64,000 bases of DNA from Amaurobius ferox (GCA_951213105.1 OX578138.1:97431114-97495113); one strand, 5' to 3'. Shown: positions 1 through 11,228, counted from the stretch's first letter. Notes: generated by a model not told the origin, from the sequence alone. Translations and numbers: made by a program.

Positions 1-436
1 TTCATGTATCCACTCTAGCTAAAATACTAATTGACCAAATTTCACAAAATTTGGTAGATAAGTTACTTGTAGGATGATCTGGTGCTGATTAGATTTTAGT
101 TCGATTCGAAAAAGAACAACCTGCCTGCTTTTACGAAATGACCAGACAAAATCGCCAAAATCTAAAATAAAAACTACGTATGCTCAAATATATCCATTAA
201 ATACTTGTTTTATACGTAGTTTTTAACGAAGAAAAGAATAAGACCAACGCCATTACACTAGGACTAGCCGCTCTCGAGATATTTTACTTTTTTCGTATTT
301 TCTCTATGCCACCTTTATAAGTTCAGCTACCAAATGAGAACGAAAATTGAATTAAAAGTGAATTAAATTTAAATAAATTAAAGAGAACTTGGATATAAGT
401 CTGCAGGGAAAGTCATGTGCTGCCCACATCAGATTA
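1..436 (+). repeat. Family B2 repeat, 3' part (cut by window edge)
   Basis: Matches the 3' half of the copies at 12917-13725 (inverted) and 33312-34107. It carries the shared phrases TTTCACAAAATTTGGTAGAT, GGACTAGCCG.TCTCGAGATAT and the family terminus GGAAAGTCATGTGCTGCCCA followed by CATCAGAT. No reading frame. Class of element unknown; non-autonomous by appearance. Confidence 0.8.
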
Positions 437-724
437 TTATCTATATTTTATAATCCTTTATAATATTTTATTATCCTTTTTATAGCCTGTTGTAGAAAAG
501 GCCGTAAATCTTGTGGATTAAAATAATGTCAAAAATAATATTATCTTTTAAATTCCTGACACCTCAGTGATCGCTGAGATGCCCAGCTACCCGTTCAGGG
601 TCATACATATAAGATGCGGGTCCTCGCGTCCCTAAATGCGGGTCCTCGCGTTCCATTTGTCACACACACACACCTCTTCCACATTTGATATTTGACAACA
701 AATTTTTCATTCTCTTCCCTTAAG
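437..724. other. Unassigned AT-rich sequence with a short tandem duplication
   Basis: No gene seen. A 16-bp string, ATGCGGGTCCTCGCGT, occurs at 613-628 and again at 636-651 (23-bp period), next to a short (CA)n tract at 660-673. This GC-richer patch stands out from its surroundings. Confidence 0.4.
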
Positions 725-786
725 AAAAAAATTAGATATGAACAGCACATGATTTTTCCTATATAATGCAATGAATTTATGGTTCT
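725..786 (-). repeat. Family B repeat, diverged 3' tail only
   Basis: Inverted match to the last ~60 bases of family B (compare 34425-34498 and 30768-30852). The GTGGGCAGCACATGACTTTCC signature is changed at several positions. It abuts the start of the family A copy. Confidence 0.55.
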
Positions 787-798
787 TCCATAGTGGAA

Positions 799-1695
799 AC
801 AAGAAAGATCAATCATGCATAAAGCATTGATTATGAAACACTTTCCAACTCAAATGCAATTTTATTTAAATATCTCTAAAATGCGATACATTCAGCGGTG
901 ATATATTTTAAATTATCACAGTACTGCAATAATTTATTACATTTGAAAACTTGAAACTTTCTAAAAAAAAAAATGAACTTTATTCAAATGATGTCATCGA
1001 AATATAAATCGTCTGGATCTCCATATAAAAACAATAAATATTTCGTTCATATCACCTATATTCCAGACTCCAAAGCTACATAATTTTGCGTTAAAAAATC
1101 TTATACAACTCATCTTACAGATTGATTTGTTTACATTCTGAGTACCTTAAAATTAGGCTTCGTTGTAGAAATAATCAAAGTTTGATGATCATTTAAACTG
1201 AAAAGTATTGGAATTGCGTTGGCGCAGAATACAGATGCACAGAAAATTAGCAAAAATAAAGTGGTTTCAGGGCGGATGCAACATTAAATATAAATTTAAA
1301 TCAATTTTAAAAATCACGATTTTTACTCTGGGAAAAATAATGAATGCCATATTTTATTTTGAAGTGGGTTACGTGATCTCTTCATATAATATGGGTGTAA
1401 TTATTATTTTAATTTTTATTTAAAAAAAAAAATTTTATTTTATGAAATAATTTGAATATTTATTAAAAATATATTTGAAAAATTAATATGTTTGAAAAAT
1501 TAGCTCCCATAGGGTTCAATGTATTTCACTTTTTCAATCCGGGTTCAATCCAAAACTAATTGGTTGATATTATTCATTTACATTCCCATATGTCCCACAG
1601 ACCGTCTGAACGACATACTAGAATTTCATTTTGATAAGAGTCATTTTTACGGCAGTTATCGTGCGACCAGACAGACAGACAGAATGACCAAAGTC
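799..1695 (+). repeat. Family A repeat, copy 1 (5' part, interrupted by a hAT element)
   Basis: Defines family A: starts ACAAGAAAGATCAATCATGC and ends with (GACA)n, then CATAAACACTTTTCAAC. Copies lie at 39778-40960, 41283-42183 (inverted), 45785-46144 continued at 56604-56809, and 56810-58070. Near each end sits an inverted string of the form AAACACTTTNCAAC, seen near 832 here and at the far end of other copies. A TGACGTCA-like site before AAATATAAATCG is retained in most copies. No long frame. The last 8 bases, CCAAAGTC, are the hAT target duplication; the copy resumes at 3486. Confidence 0.8.
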
Positions 1696-1804
1696 CAGTG
1701 GCGAATTAACATACAGGCGAACTCGGCGAATATCGGGGGGCCTCATTTTGAACGAAAAATAAAAGTAAAAAATAAAAGTAAACTTTTTAAGAAAAAAAAA
1801 AATT

Positions 1805-2092
1805 CTTAAAAGTTTTACTTGTGAAGAAGGAAATAAGGACGAACTGGAAAATGAATCCCGAAAAGTGGATTTAAAGTGTTTGTATTCGTATTTACGTGGA
1901 GAAAACTTAATTCAAGCGTTTCCAAATGTTGAAATAGAACTTCGTACTTATCTGTGTTTGATGATCGACAACGCTAGTGGGGAAAGGTCATTCTCGAAAA
2001 TAAAGCTAATCAAAAACAAATTAAGCGTAATGACTGAAAAAAGGCTGAATTATCTGCCAATTCTTAGTATTGAGAACGAACGACCTTGTTAA
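1805..2092 (+). pseudogene. hAT transposase C-terminal fragment (dimerisation domain)
   Basis: A 95-codon open stretch ending in TAA. It contains NASGERSFSKIKLIKNKL followed by RLNYLPILSIEN, the hATC dimerisation signature common to hAT transposases of the ZMYM/zinc-finger-MYM-like group. hAT transposases normally exceed 500 residues with an RNase-H-like catalytic core; neither that core nor the BED zinc finger is present. No convincing start codon opens the frame, which reads in from the deletion junction. It lies inside the 8-bp-duplication-flanked hAT element and would not make an active enzyme. Domain assignment is secure; the finer hAT subgroup is inferred. Confidence 0.85.
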
Positions 2093-2116
2093 AACGTTAG
2101 ATTTTACAGTTGTTAT

Positions 2117-2250
2117 TACTTTCCTTATATACATAATGTATAAGGAAAGTATTGTGACGGGGTCGAAAATTCGAATTCGAGTTTTCGACGGGAGAGCACG
2201 TTTCAAGCATCCCTGATCACGAATCAAACATTTTTGAAGTGATGTCTGTG

Positions 2251-2310
<60 letters not shown>

Positions 2311-3079
2311 AGTGAGTCTGTGGAGACGATAACTGACGAACGAATGGACCGATTCGAACCAAATTTGGTACAAAAATCACAATCTGTAAACACTGGAAGC
2401 CTATTGCTTTTATACGCAATCGAATGTTCAGAACCCCCCTAAATTTTCGAATGAAATTTTGAAAAAACCGTCAAAAAATCAAAACCAGTAATAAAGTTAC
2501 GTAAATAGACATTTCTTATGTAATTTTTCATTAGGAAACGATTGACATAAATCTTAGAACGCTAACATGAACCGTTCTCGAAATATTGAACATTTTTCAA
2601 AAAAATTATCAAAAAGTCATATAAAATAGAAAAAAAAAATATTTCCTATTGAGAAACATGTTCACTTTTCATATATAATATCATGCGATAAATTGGGTGA
2701 CATCATTCTCGTGGATCTAGCTCGTTCCATTCATGATAAAAGATACTTTGAGTAATACTTTTGCATTTGAACGCCAATTTATCTGCTGTAAGAATAACTT
2801 ATTTCTTCGTCCATAACGCTTGGCGAGATTTTGGCGACGAAATTGGCGGAATGTCGCCAACTTGGCGACTTTTTTAAATGTTGCCAAATTAACGAAAATC
2901 TTGCCAAATGGATAAAAATGACGATAAATCAATGAAAATGACGACTAATTGTCGAAAATTCAATATTTTGGAAAGGATATTAGTATCTACTAGAAGAAAA
3001 ACCTATTTATTTTACTGTGAAAGTAGTAAATTCATTTCATTATATAAGGAAAGTCATGTGTTGCCCACATCAGATTTTT
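2117..3079 (+). repeat. Family B repeat, copy 1 (inside the hAT element)
   Basis: Defines family B, ~0.9-1.0 kb. The order is: a foldback start TACTTTCCTTATATAC.. ..GTATAAGGAAAGTATTG; a second dyad around TCGAAAA..TTTTCGA; (GT)n at 2249-2309; a conserved block GACGAACGAATGGACCGATT; CCGTTCTCGAGATATT-like phrase; a stretch dense in TTGGCGA/TCGCCAA (2815-2910); and the terminus GGAAAGTCATGTG, TTGCC, CACATCAGATTTTT. No usable frame: apparent (Val-Cys)n or (His-Thr)n peptides are only the microsatellite. No clear target duplication found. Confidence 0.85.
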
Positions 3080-3485
3080 GATACTGTTGCTGCAGCAAAA
3101 GCCAGAAAACGTCCAATTTAAAGTACCCTAAGAAGTTTTAGTTCTTTCCTTGGTATTGTGCTGTAATATCAATATTTACCGCACAGTTTAACAAATAAAA
3201 ATGTATAATATTTAAAAACGTGTATCGTTCAGTATTTTCATAAAATATTACTATTCTCATTTTAATTTAATTTCTGTTCAAACTTTTGGGTGCAAATATT
3301 TCAAGTATGTTTACAGGATGAAAAAAAAGCCTAACAAGATTTGTATAGAGCAAGATTCAACGTGTTTATTTTTATGTACTTTTCAATTTTTTTTCTTTTT
3401 TTTCTCTTTTTGTTTTTAGGGGGGGGGGGGGGGGGCTCTTGGGAAACGACTGCCTGGGCCCACACTCTCCCATAATTCGCCACTG

Positions 3486-3522
3486 CCAAAGTCATAAACA
3501 CTTTTCAACTATGGAAAGTGTT
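3486..3522 (+). repeat. Family A repeat, copy 1 (3' end)
   Basis: Resumes family A after the hAT insertion, beginning with the duplicated CCAAAGTC and ending in the short dyad CACTTTTCAACTATGGAAAGTG. Confidence 0.8.
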
Positions 3523-4648
3523 AAAAACAATGACATAAAATCTGCACTAATATTTTTAGCTATAGCAAGAAGATTATATTGAAAGAAGGAAACTGCATAT
3601 TCTTTAGCCTTGGATTCTACAAAGAAGCCCTAGTGGCACATCTTAGAAGAAAATCTTTTTCTAATTGGACTGTAGTCATGACCTTGAAAGTTAAGTTGAC
3701 ATTATTTATTGCTGCAGGGGGGTATCAAATTCATTTTCATTGTTTTGGACTTTTCCTATAATTTGTGGGAATAATCTAGCATTTTGGGAAGAAAGGAAAA
3801 AGGGATTTATTTCTTCAAAAGGAACAATGGTGCTAAAATAAATCCAATTAAGCTTTTATATTATTTGAAATTATACAATTCAGCTATCAATATAGTCACA
3901 AGAGGAATATTTAAAAATACTTCTTTGTATTTTAATTCTTTCTACAAAACTGATAATTATCAATAATATATAAAAATTGGTAATTTTTAATTAATAAATT
4001 CAGTTAATTATACATAAATTTATTAAATGGGTAAAATGTTTTTTTTTTGTAAGAAATACTGTATAAAGAACATGTAAAAAAATTATCGGGAAATTTAAAT
4101 ATGGAGTTCATCTTGAAAAAAATTGTTTTTAATGAAATTAAAAGAAACATTTTGTTTTACATTTTTCAAATTTGACGCAAAAATTGACAAGGTTTTAATT
4201 AAAATATTATCAAAATGCATGATGTTTGACAATAAGCATATATTCTAGAATATCCATAGAAAAAATTCTGTGTTTCTGACAATTAGGTGCAGAGCAAGAA
4301 ATAATTTTATCAAATATAAAGTTTTAGTTCGTGCATCTGCAAAGCAGCACCTAGTGAATTATCCATCTCTTTAAAACTGTATTGCTAAAAAACTAATGCA
4401 TGGAATGAACTAAAATTTGTACGGTATTATAAGTGTGTACTATGTAACTTTATATAAAATTTCAGAAAAATCGGAAGGGGGGGGGGTGACATGCCTTGAT
4501 TGAATTGTCATAGTACGGCCCATTAATGAAAACAAATAGTTGGTCATTATCGTTGATAAAGACTGAAAGTTCTACTCTTATTCCTTGTTCTGGCAGTAAG
4601 TATTGCGCAATACACGGTGCAATTTTACAATATTTTCTTTTGGAAGCA
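3523..4648. other. Unassigned AT-rich sequence
   Basis: No supported gene; frames of 60-70 codons lack family motifs and codon structure. A G-run occurs at 4478-4487. The last ~150 bases may continue the hAT relic on the minus strand but are too diverged to read. Confidence 0.4.
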
Positions 4649-5182
4649 TCAATTGTTGGTCACAAAATTTGATCTATTTAAATCTCCAAGAAGTTCATTC
4701 ATTGCCATTGGCGCAATCACATTAAAAACGATGGCTTCACACTTCGTTCTGAGAAAACCAAACTTCGATTCAAAGAAATTACATATTAATTTGAATGAAG
4801 AATCAGACGTTTTGAAACTCATACCGTGAGCAGCAGTATAGTATGCCTCTTTAGCATCTATGTCATCAACTGGATCAGTGCTTTTGAGGAAAGAGGAAAA
4901 TTTTGAAGAACAAGCGTCTGCAAACAAACTAGTTTTATGTTTTGCATATTTCAAATGGTTTATTATGTCAGACCGCCCACCGTGAGAAACAGAAAATTCG
5001 TATACGTACTGTTCATATTTCATCTTATCAACTTGACAACAAATGTTTTTCAAAGAAATATATTCTTTTTCTAATTTGTCCGTAAATTTACAGTTCTTTT
5101 CGTGATTTTTAATACGTAAATTAAAAACTTTTAAAATGTGTCTAAATATTCGCTTTATAATGTATACTTTCACTTCATGCAA
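4649..5182 (-). pseudogene. hAT-like transposase N-terminal fragment
   Basis: A 177-residue open stretch. Residues ~60-90 include SVSHGGRSDIINHLKYAKHK, resembling the BED-type zinc-finger/DNA-binding region of a widespread animal hAT-like transposase (pattern GGRSDIxxHxxxxxH). Farther on is FFESKFGFLRTKCEAIVFNV, matching the conserved RTKCEAI..NV..P segment that precedes the catalytic core. The cysteines expected before the two zinc-finger histidines are replaced (YEQYVYEF region), and the frame stops where the first catalytic aspartate would follow. No terminal inverted repeats located. It is a decayed relic unrelated to the hAT element at 1.7 kb. A domesticated gene fragment is possible but less likely. 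Confidence 0.6.
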
Positions 5183-7084
5183 AAGACAGGAACAAACTCC
5201 CTCTGAATCACCGGGGGAATTTTCATTTAACCGTTAAACCTTTCATCTTTATACCATTAATTATATCCATAAATAGATTTTTTGAATATTTTCTAAAAAT
5301 ATATTCTTCAATATACTCAGAAAGGTGTATATTACGATTTTATTCCCTTAGTGCGCAAGAACTTTTTTAGTATTCCCAGATATCTCCAATGTTTTTGGGG
5401 TTTATGGATTTATTTTCGGGATTTAAAAAGTTTTTGGAATGGTTTACAGCATCGTGGTACCATCCGTTATTTTTGACGTTAGAATATCCTCCCCACATAT
5501 CTGATAAAATGAAAATTTCTTTTTCAACAGCGTTTCCCAATACGCTAGTGTTTTAAGTTCTCTTCCTTGATATACAATAAAAAAATTTCTCCTTTCCCTA
5601 TCAACCCCACCAAACAACCACGTCTATGGTGTAAAGTGTTAAAAACGAACCGTTCCGAATACTAATGGTTGATTTTTTACATGTTTTAGCCTTACACCCC
5701 CATTGCTCTCCATCAATTCCCTTTACTGATTTTAATTCCATCTCTTTCTTGCATTTTTGGTTCACATTTTTCAACACCAGGAGATGACAATTTCTGGAGC
5801 TAATATTTATTTTATAAAACTATCTTCTGTTTATTTTTTTTATTTTCTTCAATATCCATTTCTAGGGGGAAGGGGGTACTAATTTTCACTTTAGCCTAAT
5901 ATTTCTTGGGAAATACTTAATAAATTTGAATTGTTGGTTCTGTAAAAGTCATTCATGTCAAATCATCGAGGCCATGGAACCCACCACCTCAGAAGTTAAT
6001 GGAAATTGACCTGAATATATACCCTATGGGTCTTTTGAAAAATACAGAATTTTAGCTTCCAACTTAAGATAGTTTAAGAAATACGGGTCCTTGAAGTTTT
6101 GTAGAAGAATTAAAATGGCTGCTTGAGAATTAAGCAATGATACATTCGAAAATCCCTTTAGTTCACTTATTTTCAAGCCAATGTCAATGAAATTTCATCT
6201 GTTCGTAGTACTGAATGTGGGGGTTGCAAAAGTATACTTGAAATAAAGTGAAATGAAAAAATCATAATAAAAACGAAGCAACAGACCAAACAGCTCATGC
6301 ATAAAAAGTCACGGCTAGATGCAAAATCCTTTTGGTCAGCAAACTTGATGGTATGAACTAATACACACTCTCTATAAACTATTTTGTATGCAAATCTAAT
6401 CTTAAAAATTACTCTTCAGTTACACGAATTTTATTTTGAATTTTAGATAAATTAGATTTCTGCCTCGCACTCTTTTTTTTCTCTTATTATTATTTTTTTT
6501 TTTTCAAATTGTTTGCCTCCTTCGTAGGCCTTAAAAATTCAGTAGGCTTTAGGTACTGTGCCTACAGTGTCTAATGAGAAATCCGGCCCTGGCCACAGGC
6601 AATATAAAACAAACTTTATAGGATTTTTTATAGATATTAACGCAACTTCGATACCAAACTCCCGCCAGTCCGTCCAAAAGAAATCGCCCCACCCCCCCCG
6701 ACAAAAAAAAATCCTCTCCATTTTCAAAAGTTTAGTTGACAAGGCAGCATTCACAGAGCGTCAAATTGTCCCGCATACGCAGTGATGATGATGTTAGGGG
6801 GGGGGGGGGGGATTTGGACAAAACATTTCATGAAAAGGAATTTTTTTTTTCTAAAGGGGCATTTTATGCAACCCTGAAAGGTGGAGAGTTCTTTCACGAT
6901 CTGAGAGTCACGATTTGAGAGTTCTTCACTGATTTAGAGCACAAAGTAACGCGACTTTAGTGTTTGTCTACTAACCGGGACAAAACGAGAAACCAGCCGA
7001 GACTCTGGGACGCGTCCTTCGAATCGGGACAATCCCGGTCAAACTGCAACGTACAGTAACCCTAAGCATATAGTTAACATTTAT
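5183..7084. other. Unassigned sequence with homopolymer runs and a possible hAT end
   Basis: No gene supported. AATCCGGCCCTGG near 6582-6594 looks like the outer end of a hAT-type element (compare 41094-41108), but no partner end was found. A 15-16 base G-run lies at 6796-6811. Overlapping short frames at 6540-6920 have no recognisable motif. Confidence 0.4.
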
Positions 7085-8095
7085 AGACTTCCCCCATGGA
7101 CTACATACTACCTTCATTTTTTTCCTTAAAAGAAATACTGCTATGCAATTTTTAAAATTAGAATAATTTGAATTTCAGACATGAAAACTACTAAAACATC
7201 TTATGAAAAATTTTAGCAAATTTTGATTTTTTGAGCAAGGCAATTAACTGATTTTATTGGTGGCAAAAATTTTGCCATGCTGTTGTTTTTGAGAAAAAAA
7301 AAATTCTTTGAAACATCTATTTCTCAGAATTTGGTATAAATTGAGCTCAGTTAGCGATCGATGTAGATTTAGCATTAAATTCTAGAGAAGATTAGAGGTT
7401 CACTAAGGATTTCTACAACTGGTTCTTTTCCATTTCCGGTTCAAAATTTTTCATTTTACTGGATATATCCATTTTTCAAAATTGGTTATAGATAGGGCCT
7501 ACAGAATAGATGATAACTGAAATAAATTGACTATAAAATTCTAGAGGAGGTTGGGTGGTTCATTAAGAACTTTCACTTCCGGTTGCTTTTCCACTTCCGG
7601 TACAAGAATTGCCCTTGGAATATCTATTTTTCAGGAATGGCTATATAGTTGGAGCTTAGATAATGACTGTCGTAGATTCAGTATCGAATTCCGGAGGGGA
7701 TTAGTGACTTACTAAAGATTTACACTTCCGTTTCTGGAGATGTTACTTTCGGTCTTCTTACATTTATATTGAAACATCTATATCTATCTGCTTTATAGTT
7801 CAAATTATAATTGATATGAATTTAACATAAAATTCTAGACTAATATGAATTCATCATTGCATTCCGGAGGAGGTAGGAAATTGTCTAAAAATGTACCCTT
7901 CCGGTTAAAAAACTTCCTTAAAATATTTCCTAGTTCTCAGAAGTAGCTATACTGATGATTATATGACAACAGATATGGATTCAACATTAAATAACAGAGG
8001 GGGCTGAGGGGTTGACTAAGGACTTATTTTCCTGGTTCTGGAGGTATCACTTCCGGTTTTCCCGAAAATTCGTATAACTGTACGAATTAAGTATG
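7085..8095. repeat. Degraded ~155-175-bp tandem repeat with ETS-like sites
   Basis: At least four diverged units, with starts near 7378, 7532, 7686, 7858 and 7988. Each begins ATTCTAGAG or ATTCCGGAGG followed by a purine-rich GAGG..GG, then GTTCACTAAGGA-like, ACTTCCGGTT, TATC.ATTTTTCAGAATTGGCTATA and GATTCA.CATTAAAT. CACTTCCGGT is exact at 7574, 7592 and 8048 and near-exact at 7431, 7723 and 7896. No coding capacity. Probably an old satellite or internally repeated element. Confidence 0.65.
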
Positions 8096-8393
8096 GAATA
8101 AAGCTTAACAATGTTTAACACTCTCCTCAAAAATGAAGTGTTTTCAATCACCATTTACCACCACACAATGTCTCCTTCATATATTTCTTATTCTTTATGA
8201 GGCCCTTTTCTTGAAATATGTAGACGACAGTTTATAGGTAATTATCATTTCTGATATTGTGAGGATTTTACTAATTTATTATCATTTTATCCTAATTCTA
8301 CTTTTTCCTGATTTTAACATTTGTCCTGAACTTTCTCAACTTCCATTCCAAAAGAATCGCATACTCATGATTGGCCAGATCTATCAAAATACA

Positions 8394-8397
<4 letters not shown>

Positions 8398-8430
<33 letters not shown>

Positions 8431-8450
8431 TGTGCGTGTGTATATATATA
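8398..8450. repeat. (TA)n microsatellite used as an insertion target
   Basis: Dinucleotide TA tract continuing between the elements at 9323-9345, 9431-9454 and 11229-11252. The three mobile pieces that follow are separated only by remnants of this tract. Confidence 0.85.
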
Positions 8451-9314
8451 CCGGGTGTCCCAAAAAGATTGAAACGTGCTTTAATTCTTTACCTGTTGGA
8501 GATAAGTGGGCAATGTAAATTGCAAAAATGTTGAAAGTAGGGTAGGAAATAAGACTGCGTTAATGAAGTAATCCGCCCATTAATTTTCAAAATGTTACAC
8601 TTTTTAAATTTTTATACGACCCTGTTAGACAAATTTGGTCAATTAGAAATTTTTTATTTTTAATGCAACAAGATCATGAGAAAAAAACCCTGCATATCTG
8701 TATCTTTAAAATCAACTGAATTATGATAAAGGAAAAAACCTGAATTATGTCACTTTTCCGTACCATGTGAAGGGCTGTTTCACCACTGAAAATTGGAATC
8801 CTAAAAAAAATTGACGATGGAAATTGTTTAGATAAAAAAAGTACCAAAAAGTACTTAATTATTCAAAAAGTACTGAGAGTTATTGAAAAGTACTTAAGAA
8901 TCAGTGATTGCATTGTGAGTCGACGCGGAATTCGCAAAAATATGTCCTATGTATTATCATCCAGTTTTATCTTTTTTGTGATATGTCATATGTTTACACT
9001 TCTAATTTGATATATGATCCTCATTTACAATGTTAAATTTTCATTACATATAACTCGCTCAATTAAAAAGATACAGATATGCGGTGTTTTAATGATCTTG
9101 TTGCATTAAAAAAAAATTTTCTGATTGACCAAATTTGTCTAAGGGGGTCGTATAAAAATTTAAAAAGTGTAACTTTTCGAAAATGAATGGGAGGACTATT
9201 TCATTAACGTAGTCTTATTTCCTACCTTACTTTCAACATTTTTGCAATTTACATTGCCCACTTATCTCCAACAGGTAAAGAATTAAAGCGCATTTCAATC
9301 TTTTTGGGACACCC

Positions 9315-9316
<2 letters not shown>
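8451..9316. mobile_element. Foldback MITE C, copy 1 (mariner-type ends)
   Basis: Ends CCGGGTGTCCCAAAAAGATT and, inverted, AATCTTTTTGGGACACCCTG. Inverted arms extend at least 200 bp each, including TTACCTGTTGGAGATAAGTG and its complement. Family members at 25232-26092 and 28253-29107 are 855-866 bp long. Flanked by TA sequence as expected for TA duplication. No transposase; non-autonomous. This copy differs from the other two in its centre, with AAAGTACT repeats near 8840-8895. Confidence 0.88.
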
Positions 9317-9345
<29 letters not shown>

Positions 9346-9348
<3 letters not shown>

Positions 9349-9431
9349 CAGGGTGTCCTAAAAACCTTGGCCTCGGTTTTTATTCCTTAAATATTGATCT
9401 TAGACATATATAATAAATTACAAGGTTGAGT
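9346..9431. mobile_element. Short fragment of another terminal-inverted-repeat element
   Basis: An 86-bp insert between TA tracts beginning CAGGGTGTCCTAAAAACCTT. The first bases resemble MITE C ends, the rest does not. No matching second end, so it is either a truncated copy or a minimal derivative. Confidence 0.45.
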
Positions 9432-9454
9432 ATATATATATATATATATATATA

Positions 9455-11228
9455 CCGGGTGGTCAGAATTAAAACACCCCTACTCTGAGCTCTCTATACA
9501 TCGAACTACTCAGTGTAAAGGCTCCAAAATTGTTGAACCTACTACTCAAGACATGGGGAAAGGGATTACGCGAAAAAAAAAATTAGTTCCAGAAACACCG
9601 ATAGGTGGCGCTGTACAACAGAAAATATGCTGAAAAGACACAAAATTCACATTTGTAACACATTTTATTCGAACGTACCAAACATTCATATCACAAGAAC
9701 CTTATCGATGCAGGGAATGCTGCTCAATATGGTTCCCTTCTTCAAGATGTCAAATCTGCAGTTTGTGGACAGCTTGTTCAACTGCAGATCGTAATTGGTC
9801 GAATGAGATGCTTCTCACATGCCGAGTGATACTGTCTTTCAAATCTGGCAAGGTTACAAGACGTCCTCGATAAACAAGACTTTTTAAGTATCCCCACAGT
9901 CAAAAATCACAGGGATTAAGATCTGGAGAACGAGATGGCCAGGTTGCCGGAAACGCACGACTAATTACTCTACCATTAGTAAAATGTTGCCGAAGAAACT
10001 GCTGTACACAGAGTCCAATGTGTGGAGGCGCTCCATTTTGCATAAAGGTAATTGAATCAAGACATTGGTGCTGTTGCAGTTGGGGTACAACAAAATTTTC
10101 CAGCATGTGTTTGTGCCTCCTGGTCGTCACGGTGCATGTCACAGGGCCATTGGGAGTAGCTCCTTCGAAAAAGAAAGGTCCAAGAATGAATGTGGCTGTG
10201 AATCCACACCAGACTGTAACTTTCGGTGAGTGAAGTGGAATCTCTTGGAAGGTACGAGGGTTTTCCGTGTCCCAAATGCAACAGTTATGGGTGTTGACTG
10301 TTCCACTTAGATGGAAATGCGCTTCATCGCTCCATAGAATCTGCCATGGCCACGATGCATCCACTTCAATTCTAGCCAGAAATGTACATACAAAAGTCAG
10401 TTGCATCTCCCTGTCGATGGTCAGCAAGTGGTGATTGTGGCTAATTTTGTACGGGAAAAAAATGCACTATGTTTCTCAGTACGTTCCGCACTGTGCTGTA
10501 GGGAACACCCAAGTGTCGTGACACTCCACGTGCACTACTACAGCTTACAACGTTATCCATTGATTGTTCAACAATAGCGGTGGCAACATCGTCAACGACA
10601 TCTGGACGAGTCGATTTGCGTCCTCGACCCGGCTGAACTCCAAGATGTCCAGTTTTCTCGAATCGAGCGATCATTCTCCTGAGAGCTTGTGGAAGTAATG
10701 GTCCTTTGCGCAAATTCTTAAGTCGACGAAACTCTTGAAGTGCAGCTGCAGCATGTCCTTTGTTTTCATAAAACAGCTTCACAAGCAAAGCGCGTTCTGG
10801 CAGTGTGACAGCCATCGCTGATAAGAATGAAAATTTCCCAGTTGTATCCCCTTTTATGCCCAGAACATAGTAGCTGCAAACCAAGGGTTTATGCAAATTT
10901 TTGTGCTTACAGTGGGGAATTGCAGTTACAATGACAGTTTAAGTTTCTTCACTTTTTTATCTTCTTTTTTTATCATATCAGCAAAAGAAATTAAAAAGGA
11001 AAAATTCCATATCGCATGTTTTTTTTTTTTTTTGTGATTATTTTGTGTCTTTTCAGCATATTTTCTGTTGTACAGCGCCACCTGTCGGTGTTTTTGGAAC
11101 TTTTTTTTTTCAAGTAATCCCTTTCTCCATGTCTTGAATAGTAGGTTCAACAATTTTGGAGCCTTTACACTGAGTAGTTCGATGTATAGAGAGCTCAGAG
11201 TAGGGGTGTTTTAATTCTGACCACCCGG
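9455..11228 (-). mobile_element. Tc1/mariner-type transposon with ~190-bp inverted repeats
   Basis: Starts CCGGGTGGTCAGAATTAAAA and ends with its complement (…CCACCCGG), flanked by TATA on both sides, consistent with TA duplication. The inverted arms run roughly 9455-9644 and 11041-11228 and include CTACTCTGAGCTCTCTATAC. The single gene inside (9750-10815, minus) is broken. Length, 1,774 bp, is normal for a complete element of this superfamily, so both ends and the whole body are present although the enzyme is dead. Confidence 0.93.
9750..10815 (-). pseudogene. Mariner-like DDE transposase, inactivated (DUF4817-type N-terminus)
   Basis: The start ATG is at 10815-10813. The N-terminal half carries a DUF4817-like helix-turn-helix region (LPERALLVKLFYENKGHAAA, then RRMIARFEKTGHLGVQPGRG) and a second helix-turn-helix around SRHLGVPYSTVRNVLR. 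The catalytic half has the first acidic motif WSDEAHFHLSG and the third, RSPDLNPCDF. Three lesions are visible. A frame change lies near 10441-10460 in a run of A/T. The second catalytic motif reads MQNGAPPH where the family has aspartate before GAPPH. A TGA stop follows CDF (9897-9899), where tryptophan of the LWGYLK motif is expected. A further stop ends the frame at 9750. It encodes the cut-and-paste transposase of the surrounding element. Confidence 0.88.

Larger units (their letters stand above)
1696..3485 (+). mobile_element. hAT-superfamily DNA transposon (degraded, 1,790 bp)
   Basis: Terminal inverted repeats CAGTGGCGAATTA (1696-1708) and its exact complement (3473-3485) are flanked by a perfect 8-bp target duplication CCAAAGTC (1688-1695 and 3486-3493). 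Eight-bp duplications and CAGTGGCG-type ends are hAT hallmarks. Inside is the C-terminal end of a hAT transposase (1805-2092) and a later insertion of family B (2117-3079). Most of the transposase is missing, so the copy is internally deleted and cannot move itself. It sits within family A, giving three nested layers. Confidence 0.92.

Noticed and set aside
2239..2442. Frames of (Val-Cys)n, and (His-Thr)n on the other strand, in family B copies (also at 11999, 30977, 32630, 35330, 35962, 37754, 59043)
   Set aside because: They are translations of (GT)n microsatellites inside a non-coding repeat. The apparent conservation after the tract is conservation of the repeat, not of a protein.
6540..6920. 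Overlapping 60-75-codon frames near a G-run
   Set aside because: Opposite-strand overlapping frames with homopolymer-driven peptides and no family match.
7085..8095. Diverged coding gene
   Set aside because: No frame longer than background on either strand; periodic structure of ~160 bp explains the pattern.
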